Shown one piece after another: positions 20,262 to 29,351 of a DNA stretch of 64,000 bases. Source of the stretch: Paraburkholderia sp. C35 (lineage in GTDB: Bacteria > Pseudomonadota > Gammaproteobacteria > Burkholderiales > Burkholderiaceae); contig NZ_QBUY01000042.1 in NCBI RefSeq assembly GCF_003121405.1, positions 1 through 64,000 of the forward strand, in the 5' to 3' direction. The position numbers and the translations under genes are program-made. The notes beneath the pieces were generated by a model that saw only the letters and a list, made by a program, of their open reading frames with translations, was not told where the DNA came from and did not search any database. The first letter of the stretch is position 1. The number at the start of each line of letters is the position of its first letter.

Positions 20262-21452
20262 ATGGACGACTCCCTCAACTTCGACACACTCGCGGTCCGC
20301 TCGGGCACGTTGCGCAGCGATTTCGGCGAACATTCGGAAGCGATCTTCCTGACATCGAGCTTTGTGTTCGAGAGCGCCGCCGATGCAGCCGAGCGCTTCA
20401 AGAATTCCGAAGACTATTACACGTACTCGCGCTTCACGAACCCGACCGTGACGATGTTCCAGGAACGTCTCGCGGCGCTCGAAGGCGGCGAGGCTTGCAT
20501 GGCGACGGCGTCGGGGATGAGCGCGATCATGTCGGTCGTGATGTCGGCGTTGCAGGCGGGCGATCATCTTGTCAGTTCGCAGAGCCTGTTCGGTTCGACG
20601 CTCGGCATGTTCTCGCAGATCTTCAGCAAGTTCGGCATCACGACCACGTTCGTCGATCCGACCGATCTCGACGCGTGGAAAAACGCCGTGCGTCCCGAGA
20701 CGAAGATGTTCTTCCTCGAAACGCCGTCGAACCCGCTGACGGAGATCGCCGATATCGAAGCGATCAGCAAGATCGCGAAGTCGGCGAATGCGCTGTTCGT
20801 CGTCGACAACTGTTTCTGTAGCCCGGCGCTGCAGCAGCCGCTGAAACTCGGCGCGGACGTCGTCATGCATTCGGCGACCAAGTTTCTCGATGGGCAAGGG
20901 CGTGTGCTCGGCGGCGCGCTGGTCGGCTCGAAGCAGTTCATCATGGAGAAGGTGTTCCCGTTCGTGCGCAGCGCGGGTCCGACGCTGTCCGCGTTCAATG
21001 CGTGGGTGCTGCTGAAGGGCATGGAAACGCTGTCGCTGCGCGTCGAGCGTCAGTCGGCGAACGCGCTTGAAATCGCGCGTTGGCTCGATCAGCATCCGGC
21101 AGTGAATCGCGTGTTCTATCCTGGTCTCGAATCGCATCCGCAATACGAGATCGCGAAGCGTCAGCAGAAGGCGGGCGGCGCGATCGTGTCGTTCGAACTG
21201 AAGGGCGGCACGCCCGAAGAAATGCGCGCGAATGCGTGGCGCGTGATCGACAGCACGAAGATCTGCTCGATCACGGGCAATCTCGGCGATACGCGCACGA
21301 CCATCACGCATCCCGCCACGACCACACATGGCCGCATCACGCCGGAGGCACGCGCGGCAGCGGGCATCACGGAAGGGCTGATCCGTCTGGCCGTTGGTCT
21401 GGAGAATGCCACCGATATCCGCGACGATCTGGCGCGCGGTCTGGCAGGCTGA
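20262..21452 (+). CDS. metZ: O-succinylhomoserine sulfhydrylase
   Basis: A 396-aa PLP enzyme of the Cys/Met-metabolism family that makes homocysteine directly from O-succinylhomoserine and sulfide. The PLP lysine is Lys207 in HSATKFLDGQGR. YSRFTNPTVTMFQERLA and SGMSAIMSVVMS are family blocks. MetZ rather than cystathionine gamma-synthase is chosen because the sequence and the position after purF match beta-proteobacterial MetZ. The start at 20262 lies after the leader; the longer frame would run into the terminator. Confidence 0.92.
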   Translation: MDDSLNFDTLAVRSGTLRSDFGEHSEAIFLTSSFVFESAADAAERFKNSEDYYTYSRFTNPTVTMFQERLAALEGGEACMATASGMSAIMSVVMSALQAGDHLVSSQSLFGSTLGMFSQIFSKFGITTTFVDPTDLDAWKNAVRPETKMFFLETPSNPLTEIADIEAISKIAKSANALFVVDNCFCSPALQQPLKLGADVVMHSATKFLDGQGRVLGGALVGSKQFIMEKVFPFVRSAGPTLSAFNAWVLLKGMETLSLRVERQSANALEIARWLDQHPAVNRVFYPGLESHPQYEIAKRQQKAGGAIVSFELKGGTPEEMRANAWRVIDSTKICSITGNLGDTRTTITHPATTTHGRITPEARAAAGITEGLIRLAVGLENATDIRDDLARGLAG

Positions 21453-21460
21453 TGACGTAA

Positions 21461-21490
21461 TGAAAACGGGCGCTACGAAGCGCCCGTTTT
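21461..21490. terminator. Bidirectional terminator between metZ and the AraC regulator
   Basis: A perfect 12-bp stem AAAACGGGCGCT / AGCGCCCGTTTT with a 4-base loop and T runs on both strands. It serves the convergent genes metZ (+) and the AraC-type gene (-). Confidence 0.9.
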
Positions 21491-21495
21491 TCATT

Positions 21496-22272
21496 TCAAT
21501 GCAGCAACGCGCGCCACTGGCCCGGCGCCATACCGAAGCGCCGTGTGAACGCATGCGTATAAGCGCTCTGATCGCCGAAGCCGACTTCGAGCGCCACGTC
21601 CGTCAATGAGCGGCGTGGATCGGCCAGCAACGTAACGGATGTATCGAGTCTCAGACGCTGCAGATAGCGATGCGGCGTTTCGCCGAATGCGTCGATGAAC
21701 AGTTGATGAAAACGCCGCATGCCGAAACCGCAATGCGTAGCGAGATCCGCGATGCGCAGCGGTTCGGAAAGATGTGCGCGCAGCCATGCATCGATGCGTG
21801 CGAAATCGAGTCCCGCGCCGGGCGCAGCATCCACTGTGCCCGTGTCTTCGATGATCGCCGCGCACAAGCGCGCGGCAGCGTCCCAGTTGAAGCGCCGCCA
21901 GGCCGCGTCGCCGTCGATATGTCCTGTCGCGCGGCCCGCGATATGCGCAACCAGTTGCGTGAGCGACGAATCGATCGTCACGGCACGGGCCCGATCGAAC
22001 AGACGTTGCGGGACCGCGACCGATGACGCGGGCAAATCCAGCACAAGTTGCCGGTTTTCACCGACACCCGCATAGTCGTGCCGCGCGCCCGCCGGAATGA
22101 GCCACGCGGACGTGCTGTCGATTTCATTGGCGACGCCATCCACGGCCATCACCATCGACCCATCCAGCCCGCGCACGATCTGATGAAAATCGTGCACATC
22201 CGACGCTTCTACCGCGCCGTAACGGCGCAGTGAAACGCTGGGTGCGTCGATGACGGCGTGACTCACGATCAA
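21496..22272 (-). CDS. AraC-family transcriptional regulator with cupin-like sensor
   Basis: A 258-aa regulator. The N-terminal about 140 residues form a cupin-type ligand domain (VHDFHQIVRGLDGSMVMAVDG, AWLIPAGARHDY). The C-terminal 100 residues hold the two helix-turn-helix motifs of AraC proteins (LRIADLATHCGFGMRRFHQLF and LTDVALEVGFGDQSAYTHAF). The target is unknown. Its neighbours, metZ (convergent) and the FKBP gene (same strand upstream), give no clear clue. Confidence 0.9.
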   Translation of the reverse strand: MIVSHAVIDAPSVSLRRYGAVEASDVHDFHQIVRGLDGSMVMAVDGVANEIDSTSAWLIPAGARHDYAGVGENRQLVLDLPASSVAVPQRLFDRARAVTIDSSLTQLVAHIAGRATGHIDGDAAWRRFNWDAAARLCAAIIEDTGTVDAAPGAGLDFARIDAWLRAHLSEPLRIADLATHCGFGMRRFHQLFIDAFGETPHRYLQRLRLDTSVTLLADPRRSLTDVALEVGFGDQSAYTHAFTRRFGMAPGQWRALLH

Positions 22273-22297
22273 CCGGCTGCCAAAACAGCAAACACGC

Positions 22298-22639
22298 TCA
22301 GACGTCGAGCAATTCGACTTCGAACACGAGCGTGGCGTTCGGCGGAATCACGCCGCCTGCGCCGCGCACGCCGTAGCCGAGTTGCGGCGGAATCGTGAGC
22401 TTGCGCACGCCACCCACCTTCATGCCCTGCACGCCTTCGTCCCAACCCTTGATGACCATGCCGCCGCCCAGCACGAACGCGAACGGGTCGTTGCGATCCT
22501 TGCTCGAGTCAAACTTCTGGCCGTCGGTCAGCCAGCCGGTGTAGTGCACGCTAACGGTCTGGCCGGCTTTCGCTTCGGCGCCCGTGCCTTCCGTCAGGTC
22601 TTCGTACTGGAGGCCCGAGGCCGTGGTGACTGTGGACAT
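22298..22639 (-). CDS. FKBP-type peptidyl-prolyl cis-trans isomerase
   Basis: A 113-aa single-domain FKBP without signal peptide, hence cytosolic. The family core is complete: [64 protein letters not shown]. It speeds proline isomerisation during folding. Transcription is leftward, and a histidine-kinase-like gene starts divergently 124 bases away. Confidence 0.95.
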   Translation of the reverse strand: MSTVTTASGLQYEDLTEGTGAEAKAGQTVSVHYTGWLTDGQKFDSSKDRNDPFAFVLGGGMVIKGWDEGVQGMKVGGVRKLTIPPQLGYGVRGAGGVIPPNATLVFEVELLDV

Positions 22640-22763
22640 GCGATGCTCCTTGTAATCGTTCGAAACCGCTATTGTAGGCGTGTTGTCGTACTGTCGAGAA
22701 GATTGGCCGGACGGCCATGCCTATAATGTCCAGACCGCAACCAACGATGAACCGCCAACAAGG

Positions 22764-23561
22764 ATGTCGATCGTGACTACGTCTACCCCGTCTTCTTCCG
22801 GCAACGAGGAGATGTCTGCCGTCACCGAACGAACCGCGCGACGCAGCGCGGAAACGGCGCTCTTCATGCGCGACCATGTGCTGTCGCTGGTCTCGCATGA
22901 TCTGCGCAGTCCGCTCAACGCGATTCACAGCTGGGCCTATGTGCTCGATCGCAAGATCGATGCAACCGACGCCACTGCGCAACGCGCGCTCGAAGGCATT
23001 CGTAGCGGCGTCGAGCAGCAGGTGAAGCTGCTCGAATCGATTGTCGATACGACGCGTGCCGAAACGCGCGCGCTTGCGTTGCAGCGCGCACCGTTTGCAG
23101 TGCGTCCACTGCTCGACGAAACCATCGGCGATGTGCGCGCCGCGCTTGCGGTGCGGCGTGATGTCGCGCTCGAACTGAACACCGCGCTTGCCGAACAGCG
23201 TATCGATGCCGATCGCGAGCGTCTTGCTGCGGCACTGTGGTTACTCGCTGTGTTCGCAGTCGAAGCCAGTGCGCGTGGCGCGACGGTGACGCTCGATGCT
23301 TCCGTCGATGCTTCCATGTTCCACGCGAGCGTTTCCTGGCAGGCCACGCCGGCCGCGCTAACGGATGCCGCGCTGCCTCACGTGCTCGAAAACTTCGCGC
23401 GTGCGCAAGCGACACACCCGCGCGAAGCAGGCCGCATTTCGTGGGTGCTGGGGCTGTGCAAACGCGTGGCAGAGGCACACGACGGCGCTTTCGAGCAGGG
23501 CGAATGGACGGACGGCGTGCCGACCACGCTCAAGCTGCGCGTGCCGCTCGCGGGCGCATGA
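22764..23561 (+). CDS. Histidine-kinase-like protein with degenerate ATPase domain
   Basis: A 265-aa soluble protein. The dimerisation/phosphoacceptor box is intact: SLVSHDLRSPLNAIHSWAYVLDRK (His near residue 43). The following ATPase domain is poor. No canonical N-box Asn pair and no DxGxG G1 box are seen; only a weak GLCKRVAEAHDG resembles the GLGL/VExHGG region. No transmembrane segment and no adjacent response regulator. It may be a phosphotransfer or inhibitory protein rather than an active kinase. The first ATG of the longer frame (22680) overlaps the upstream promoter region. Confidence 0.75.
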   Translation: MSIVTTSTPSSSGNEEMSAVTERTARRSAETALFMRDHVLSLVSHDLRSPLNAIHSWAYVLDRKIDATDATAQRALEGIRSGVEQQVKLLESIVDTTRAETRALALQRAPFAVRPLLDETIGDVRAALAVRRDVALELNTALAEQRIDADRERLAAALWLLAVFAVEASARGATVTLDASVDASMFHASVSWQATPAALTDAALPHVLENFARAQATHPREAGRISWVLGLCKRVAEAHDGAFEQGEWTDGVPTTLKLRVPLAGA

Positions 23562-23685
23562 CGCCCGTCCACGCACGCAACCGGCGGCGCACGACCTGGC
23601 CGGATGGCCAGTTCACGCGCGACCGGCACTTTCAGATGCCTTTCGCACTCTATACTGACGGCTTTAGTTGCCGGAGTCCTTCGCT

Positions 23686-25029
23686 TTGATCCAGTTCGTC
23701 GCCCTCATTGGCGCGTTGTTGCTCGTTGCCCTCAACGGTTTCTTTGTCGCCGCAGAATTCGGCCTCGTCAAGCTGCGGCAGACGCGCGTGCAAACGCTCG
23801 CCGCGAAGCATGGCTTGCGCGGCAAGCTGCTCGCGAAGGTGCATGGCCGGCTGGATGCGTATCTGTCGGCGTGTCAGCTCGGTATCACGCTGGCATCGTT
23901 GGGTCTTGGCTGGATCGGCGAACCGGCTTTCGCTGAATTGCTGAACCCGGTGTTTCATTTGCTCGGCATCCAGAACGAGCAATTGATCCACGGCATCTCG
24001 CTGTTCTTTGCGTTCTCGTGCATTTCGTTCCTGCACATCGTGGTGGGTGAACTGGCGCCGAAGTCGCTGGCCATCCGTCAGTCCGAGCATGTCTCGCTGT
24101 GGACGGCGATGCCGCTGTACGGCTTCTACTGGGCGATGTACCCGGCCATCTGGGTGCTCAACTCGAGTGCGAACGCCGTGCTGCGCCTCGCCGGTCTCAC
24201 GGCCGATCACGGCGGCGACACACATTACTCGACAGACGAACTCAAGTTGATCCTGCGAGGCCGCCACGCAAGCGTGGCGAACGAACTCGACGGCCCGAAA
24301 GATGCCTATTCGCAGGACGAATGGAACACCATCGCGCACTCGCTCGATTTCTCGCGCATGACCGTGTCCGATCTGATGCGTCCCGCGCACGAACTGGTGA
24401 GCCTGCGCCGCGATCTGCCGTGGCGCGACAACATGCAAATCATCGCGCGGCATCGCTTCAGCCGTTATCCGTTGCTCGAAGATGCAACGGGCGAGCGCGT
24501 GGCGGGCACGATCCATCTGAAGGATCTGCTGCTGGCGCGTCATGCGGGCAGCACGCTCGACGACCTGTCGCATTACGTGCGGCCTGTGCAGTACGTGAAG
24601 CCGAACATGCCCGCGCTCGAACTGTTTCGCCGTTTCCGCAAGGGCGCGCCGCATCTCGCGCTGGTTGGGCAGAAGAACGCGAAGCCGATCGGCTTTCTCA
24701 CGCTCGACAATCTGCTCGGCGCGCTTGTCGGCCAGATTCACGACGAGTTCCGCCAGGGCGATGCCGACTGGACCCGCATGGACGACGGCACGCTGATGGG
24801 CAAGGGCAGTCTGCCTGTGGTGTCGCTGGAGCGTGCGCTGGGTATCGATATTGACGAAGGCAGCGCTGAATCGGTCGGCGGTCTGGTGATCAACGCACTG
24901 GCTGATTTGCGCGAAGAAGGGCAGCGCGTCGAGTTCGACCGTTTCGATGTGGTCGTGAAGCGGATGAAGGGGCCGCGTATCGTGCTTGTGCGTGTGTATC
25001 CGAAGGTGTTTGATGATGAGGGTGGTTAG
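23686..25029 (+). CDS. CNNM/CorC-type membrane protein with CBS pair
   Basis: A 447-aa hemolysin-C/CorC-type protein. The N-terminal DUF21 (CNNM) region has about three to four helices and the start IQFVALIGALLLVALNGFFVAAEFGLVKLR. Two CBS domains follow (about 205-325, MTVSDLMRPAHELVSL), then a C-terminal CorC_HlyC transporter-associated domain (about 345-440). Members are linked to magnesium or divalent-cation export. A TTG start at 23686 with GGAG 9 bases upstream fits; a TTG 18 bases earlier is also in frame. Confidence 0.88.
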   Translation: MIQFVALIGALLLVALNGFFVAAEFGLVKLRQTRVQTLAAKHGLRGKLLAKVHGRLDAYLSACQLGITLASLGLGWIGEPAFAELLNPVFHLLGIQNEQLIHGISLFFAFSCISFLHIVVGELAPKSLAIRQSEHVSLWTAMPLYGFYWAMYPAIWVLNSSANAVLRLAGLTADHGGDTHYSTDELKLILRGRHASVANELDGPKDAYSQDEWNTIAHSLDFSRMTVSDLMRPAHELVSLRRDLPWRDNMQIIARHRFSRYPLLEDATGERVAGTIHLKDLLLARHAGSTLDDLSHYVRPVQYVKPNMPALELFRRFRKGAPHLALVGQKNAKPIGFLTLDNLLGALVGQIHDEFRQGDADWTRMDDGTLMGKGSLPVVSLERALGIDIDEGSAESVGGLVINALADLREEGQRVEFDRFDVVVKRMKGPRIVLVRVYPKVFDDEGG

Positions 25030-25093
25030 GGCATCCGTTCAACTCACCTGATCTACTAGATCCCGCCTTCCCGCCAAGGCGCGATATCGCCGA

Positions 25094-25144
25094 TTGGCGC
25101 AGACGAAAGCGCTTCGCTCCTGCGCCAGCGCCTTTGACTGTTTT
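25094..25144 (+). terminator. Possible terminator after the CNNM/CorC gene
   Basis: TGGCGCAG (25094-25101) pairs with CTGCGCCA (25119-25126) around an inner AGCG-CTT-CGCT hairpin. A T5 run occurs 14 bases later. It lies between the CNNM gene and hcp and marks the left end of the accessory islet. Confidence 0.45.
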
Positions 25145-25207
25145 TGACATGAATCGACTGATGGATATGCTAAAACGGAAGGATCACTAAATAAGGAGAT
25201 CCGCCCG

Positions 25208-25690
25208 ATGGCAGTTCCATTGCATCTTTGGCTGAAAGACGAAAGCGGTGCGGACATTCGAGGTTCCAGTGAAGTCTACGGGCGAGAGGGAAGCATTGAA
25301 ATCTTGAGTCTGACGCACGGCCTTCATTCACCTACGGATAGCAACACTGGAAAGCTTATCGGCGCACGGTCTCATCGTCCTTTAACCGTCGAAAAGGAAA
25401 TAGACCGCTCAACGGCTCTTCTTTACAAAGCAGTTGCGCAAGGCGCGACATTGCAGTCGGGGGAGTTGAGGTTTTATCGCACGACCGATGCGGGGAGGGA
25501 AGAAGCGTACTTCACGATTTACATGAAGAACGTGAAAGTGGTGGGTGTTTCTCCGAAGGTACTGAATATCAAGGAGGTCGAGAGCCAGCACCGTAATCAT
25601 TTCGAAATCGTAGAATTTCGCTATGAAGAAATATCGTGGATCTATGCTGACGGCAATTTGATATTCAAAGATGCCTGGTCGTACATTTGA
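25208..25690 (+). CDS. hcp: Hcp family type VI secretion tube protein
   Basis: A 160-aa Hcp. It begins MAVPLHLWLKDESG, has the beta-rich GREGSIEILSLTHGLHSP, the RSHRPLTVEKEIDRSTALLYKAVAQG segment, and a C-terminal IEVxSQ-type region (NIKEVESQHRNHFEIVEFRYEEISW). Hcp forms the hexameric rings of the T6SS inner tube and can carry small effectors in its pore. The ribosome-binding site AGGAG lies 9 bases before the ATG. No other tss gene is in the window, so this is an orphan Hcp whose stop is 11 bases before the effector start. Base composition is AT-richer than the flanks. Confidence 0.9.
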   Translation: MAVPLHLWLKDESGADIRGSSEVYGREGSIEILSLTHGLHSPTDSNTGKLIGARSHRPLTVEKEIDRSTALLYKAVAQGATLQSGELRFYRTTDAGREEAYFTIYMKNVKVVGVSPKVLNIKEVESQHRNHFEIVEFRYEEISWIYADGNLIFKDAWSYI

Positions 25691-25701
25691 AGGGGAAGGC
25701 T

Positions 25702-26184
25702 GTGACCATACGGTGCACTTTCCTGTTGAATGATCAGGCAACCTCTCAGTTATTTTGTTCCGGATTCGGCTCTGTTGAAGCTTATTCTGGCACGAGACAA
25801 GGTCGCGATAATCCACGCGCTACGGCCATGCCGAACGTCGGTCCACTACCAGTTGGAACATATTACATTGTTGACCGGGAGTCGGGCGGAACACTTGGAT
25901 GGATAAAGGACTGGTTTTCTGCGCACGGATGGGGAACGACTGATCGTTCCAGATGGTTTATGCTTTGGAATCCGAAGAGTGGTGATACGACCATGATCAA
26001 CGGTATTCAGCGAGGAAAATTCAGACTGCATCCCGAAGGGCCCATGCATCTGAGCGAAGGCTGCATCACTGTAGTCAACGCATTCGCATTCGATAACCTG
26101 CAACGCTATATCCGAACGCGCAAGCCCGACTTGCCCGTTCCCGGTGGTCTAATGCGTGCGTATGGGACAGTCGAGGTGAGATGA
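25702..26184 (+). CDS. DUF2778 / Tlde1-like L,D-transpeptidase-type T6SS effector
   Basis: A 160-aa protein. Recognisable DUF2778 features are GTRQGRDNPRATAMPNVGPLPVGTYYIVDRESGG near the middle and the catalytic region FRLHPEGPMHLSEGCITV with His110, His116, Ser118 and Cys121. DUF2778 proteins such as Salmonella Tlde1 are periplasmic peptidoglycan-attacking effectors that use Cys and His like L,D-transpeptidases. No signal peptide is present, as expected for cargo delivered by Hcp or VgrG. The start chosen is GTG 25702 with AGGGGA 5 bases upstream; a TTG at 25687 overlapping the hcp stop is the alternative. The next gene overlaps by ATGA. Confidence 0.82.
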   Translation: MTIRCTFLLNDQATSQLFCSGFGSVEAYSGTRQGRDNPRATAMPNVGPLPVGTYYIVDRESGGTLGWIKDWFSAHGWGTTDRSRWFMLWNPKSGDTTMINGIQRGKFRLHPEGPMHLSEGCITVVNAFAFDNLQRYIRTRKPDLPVPGGLMRAYGTVEVR

Positions 26185-26483
26185 CAGCGTTTCGCTTTCG
26201 CATTGTGTATCTCTTCGGACATACCGCCGCCTCATGTATCGGCGGGTGGTATCTGGGGGCGCTTGTGTCCCGCATGCCGTTCTGGATGCCGCAGTGGTTG
26301 TACGCGTCGATTCACGCCGCACTGAATTTTATCGGCCTGAATAAGATAGATAACGAAGACGATATCGAAACATTGGGTCTGGTTTGTTTGCTCGTAACGA
26401 GTTGCGCTGTGGTAGCGATCGTGTTGTGGACTGCCATGACCGTTATCACGCGGTACGTGCGAAGATGGCCTCGCTCGTCATGA
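26181..26483 (+). CDS. Small membrane protein, putative immunity to the DUF2778 effector
   Basis: A 100-aa protein with two hydrophobic segments (about 6-28 and 67-90) separated by a polar stretch (LNKIDNEDDIETLG), so it probably sits in the inner membrane with a loop outside. I recognise no family. Its ATG overlaps the effector stop (ATGA), the usual arrangement of effector and immunity genes, and it is the last gene of the islet. Function is inferred from context only. It ends 27 bases before convergent treY. Confidence 0.65.
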   Translation: MTAFRFRIVYLFGHTAASCIGGWYLGALVSRMPFWMPQWLYASIHAALNFIGLNKIDNEDDIETLGLVCLLVTSCAVVAIVLWTAMTVITRYVRRWPRSS

Positions 26484-26510
26484 TATGACGTCGTCAACGG
26501 CCAGGCGCCA

Positions 26511-29351
26511 TCAAACCCGCGGCACCCCATCCTCAACCAGCACGGCCACGGGCATCGTCGTCAGTGCATCGCGCAGATAGAGCCGGCCCGTATCCTCGAC
26601 CTTCGGCGCAGCGGGACTCAGCCAGTCGAACAACGCGCGTCCGAACAGTTCTTCGGGCATCTGCACAGCCGTATCGTCCCACGCAATCGGATCGATCAGC
26701 GGCAGATCATTGCCCGCATCGAGCAGCGCCATCGAAAGACGCGTCGCGATCACCACGGCCCAGCAGTTGCCCTGCCTGCGCGCGAATGCGATCACGCGAT
26801 CCGCGTGCTTGCCTTGCACCGTGAGCGGGATATAGCTGCCGTTGCTCAGCAACTCGGGTATCTGCATGCGCAGCGCGAGCATCCGCTGGATGATCGCGAG
26901 CTTCACGCGGCCGTCGCGCCAGCCAGCGAGGTATTCGGAAGGTGGCGCTTCCGCGAGCAGCGCGTTGCGCCGCGTGAAATCGACGGGCCGGCGGTTGTCG
27001 GGATCGACGAGACTGAAGTCCCATAGTTCGGTGCCCTGATAAAGATCGGGAACACCGGGCGAAGCCAGTCTCAGCACAGTCTGCTGCAGACTGTTCACCA
27101 CACCCGCCTTGCCGATGCGAGTCGCGAATCCGCTCAACTCGCGCAGAAAATCATCGCGGCGTTGCGGCGCAAGAATATCGAACAGAAACTCGCGGCAGCC
27201 GTTTTCGAACGCTTCGTCGGGTGCAAGCCAGGTGGTGCGCAGCTTGGCTTCGCGCAGCGCCTTCAACTGCCATTGGGCGACGCGCTCGGCGAGCGCCTTG
27301 ACGCCGGCTTCGTCGTCGGGAGCAAGACCTGGCGGCCAGCAGCCCACCAGCGTTTGATAGAGCATCGCTTCGGCGGCAAGGCCGGGCGCCCAGTCCTCCG
27401 TGTTGCCGTCCATCGCGCGCCGGTGTGGCGTGTTCAATGCCGTCCATGTGCGCAGCGTCGCAATCCACTCGTCGGCGATTTCGCTCAGCACGGCCATGCG
27501 CGCGCGCGCGTCCTCGCCGCGTTTGTGGTCGTGAGTCGCCGTTGCGAGCATCGCATGCGGAAAGCGGCGCGCGCGTTCCTGATTTGCCGCATGAAACTGT
27601 TCGACGGTCAGCGCGAACTCGCCAGGGTCCGCACCCACTTCGCAGCGCGACAGCAAGCGTCCGTAGCGATAGCACGCGGTGTCTTCAATGGCTTTCGCGG
27701 CAACGGGCGCCGTCAGTTGCGAGAACAGCGTCTGCACGGTGCGGCGAGCCGACGCCGTGTGATTGAACGCGCCGGCGCCGCCGTTCTGCTGCGGCGCCTG
27801 ATTGGCACCGTTACGCGCGCCATTGCCGGTTTCGTCGGCGCCACTGCCCAGCCACGCATCGACGCGCGCCAGCACACCGAAATCGGCACGCGACAGCTGT
27901 TGTCGGGCCATATCCAGCGCGACGTCGAAGTACACGTTATCCGCCGCGCTGCGCAACCCGTTCTGCGGATAGATGCGATAGACGGGAAAGTGCGCGGCAA
28001 GCTCGCTGGTGACGCGGCGGATCGCCGTGTAGGTGAAGTCGCGCGTGTTGATGCTGTCACGCGCCAGCCGATGCAGTGCGCGCGCCGAGCGGTCGAGTTC
28101 CGCCGACAGATTCTCCGCGAGAATCTTGCGCCGTGCGGGCAGTGCTTCGTCTGCGAAGCGCGCGGGGCGGCCGCTCAATTCGGCCCACGCCTGGGCGAGC
28201 GGCTCGGCGCCTGCGGGATCGTGCAGCAGTGCGCCGGCGTCGTTCATGAAGTCATAGCCGGTCGTGCCATCCACGGGCCAGTCATCACGCAGCGCCTCGC
28301 CGCGCCCAAGAATCTTCTCGACGACGATATACGGCGTCGTGCCTTCGCGCAGTTCCGACAGCCGTTGCCGCAACCGCTGTGTGTATTCGCGCGGCTCGGC
28401 CAGTCCGTCGATATGATCGATGCGCACGCCGTCGATCACACCATCGGCATAGAGCCGGAAAACCAGCGCATGCACGGCGTCGAACACCTCGGGACGCTCG
28501 ACGCGCACGGCCGCCAGCGAACTGATGTCGAAGAAGCGGCGCCAGTTCACTTCGTCGGATGCCGTACGCCACCACGCGAGCCGGAAATGCTGGCGCTCGA
28601 TGAGCCGGTGCAGGCGGTCGCGCGTGACAGGCTCGTTGGGTGAATACGCTTCGAGCACGAACTCGATGGCCGACGCGCCGTTCTGCCTGACGAACTCGCG
28701 CAACGCTTCGCGGCCTTCGGCGGCGCGCGGGTGATCGGTGGGCTGTGTGGTGATCGACGTGAAGCGCTCGGCGAGCGCGCTCAGATCCGCGCGATCCGCC
28801 GATTGCAGGATCGCCGCGTAATCGATCGGGCAAACGGGACACGCATGCTCGCCATAGACGATGCTGAAGCGCCCGTTGTCAGCGTCGAAATGCAACGCGA
28901 TGCGGCCCGCCACCAGTTCGTCGCCGTACGACCCGCCGAGCACGGGCATCAGCACCTTGCCGCGCAGGGCAGGGTCGGGCGAATGCCAGTCCACGTCGAA
29001 ATAGCGCGCGAATGCGCTATGGCGGCCCCATTCCAGGATGTCCTGCCACCACGCATTGTGGCTGCTCACGCCCATGTGATTCGGCACGACATCGATGATC
29101 AGGCCCATGCCGAGCTCGTGCAGCTTGTCGGTCAGACGCCGCAAGCCATGTTCGCCGCCGCATTCGGCGCTGACCTGGCTGTAGTCGACCGTGTCGTAGC
29201 CGTGTGTCGAGCCAGGCGTAGCTGTCGTGATCGGCGAAGCGTACAGGTGGCTCACGCCGAGCGCGGCGAAATAGTCGACGTGCGCAAGCGCATCGTCGAA
29301 CGTGAAGTCGCGATGGAACTGGAGTCGGAGCGTGGCGCGCGGAACGGTCAT
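26511..29351 (-). CDS. treY: Malto-oligosyltrehalose synthase
   Basis: A 946-aa GH13 enzyme that turns the reducing-end alpha-1,4 bond of maltodextrin into alpha-1,1, giving maltooligosyl-trehalose. It begins MTVPRATLRLQFHRDFTFDDA, the typical TreY start. GLIIDVVPNHMGVSS, VIDGVRIDHIDGL (nucleophile Asp), the acid/base region YIVVEKILG, and near the C-terminus GTELWDFSLVDPDNRRPVDF are all present. The ATG overlaps the malQ stop (ATGA). The longer frame to 29858 is rejected. It is the last gene of the minus-strand glucan block. Confidence 0.95.
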   Translation of the reverse strand: MTVPRATLRLQFHRDFTFDDALAHVDYFAALGVSHLYASPITTATPGSTHGYDTVDYSQVSAECGGEHGLRRLTDKLHELGMGLIIDVVPNHMGVSSHNAWWQDILEWGRHSAFARYFDVDWHSPDPALRGKVLMPVLGGSYGDELVAGRIALHFDADNGRFSIVYGEHACPVCPIDYAAILQSADRADLSALAERFTSITTQPTDHPRAAEGREALREFVRQNGASAIEFVLEAYSPNEPVTRDRLHRLIERQHFRLAWWRTASDEVNWRRFFDISSLAAVRVERPEVFDAVHALVFRLYADGVIDGVRIDHIDGLAEPREYTQRLRQRLSELREGTTPYIVVEKILGRGEALRDDWPVDGTTGYDFMNDAGALLHDPAGAEPLAQAWAELSGRPARFADEALPARRKILAENLSAELDRSARALHRLARDSINTRDFTYTAIRRVTSELAAHFPVYRIYPQNGLRSAADNVYFDVALDMARQQLSRADFGVLARVDAWLGSGADETGNGARNGANQAPQQNGGAGAFNHTASARRTVQTLFSQLTAPVAAKAIEDTACYRYGRLLSRCEVGADPGEFALTVEQFHAANQERARRFPHAMLATATHDHKRGEDARARMAVLSEIADEWIATLRTWTALNTPHRRAMDGNTEDWAPGLAAEAMLYQTLVGCWPPGLAPDDEAGVKALAERVAQWQLKALREAKLRTTWLAPDEAFENGCREFLFDILAPQRRDDFLRELSGFATRIGKAGVVNSLQQTVLRLASPGVPDLYQGTELWDFSLVDPDNRRPVDFTRRNALLAEAPPSEYLAGWRDGRVKLAIIQRMLALRMQIPELLSNGSYIPLTVQGKHADRVIAFARRQGNCWAVVIATRLSMALLDAGNDLPLIDPIAWDDTAVQMPEELFGRALFDWLSPAAPKVEDTGRLYLRDALTTMPVAVLVEDGVPRV

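Noticed and set aside
25208-26483. Part of a complete type VI secretion locus
   Set aside because: Only Hcp and its cargo genes are present; no tssB/C, vgrG, clpV or baseplate gene within the window.
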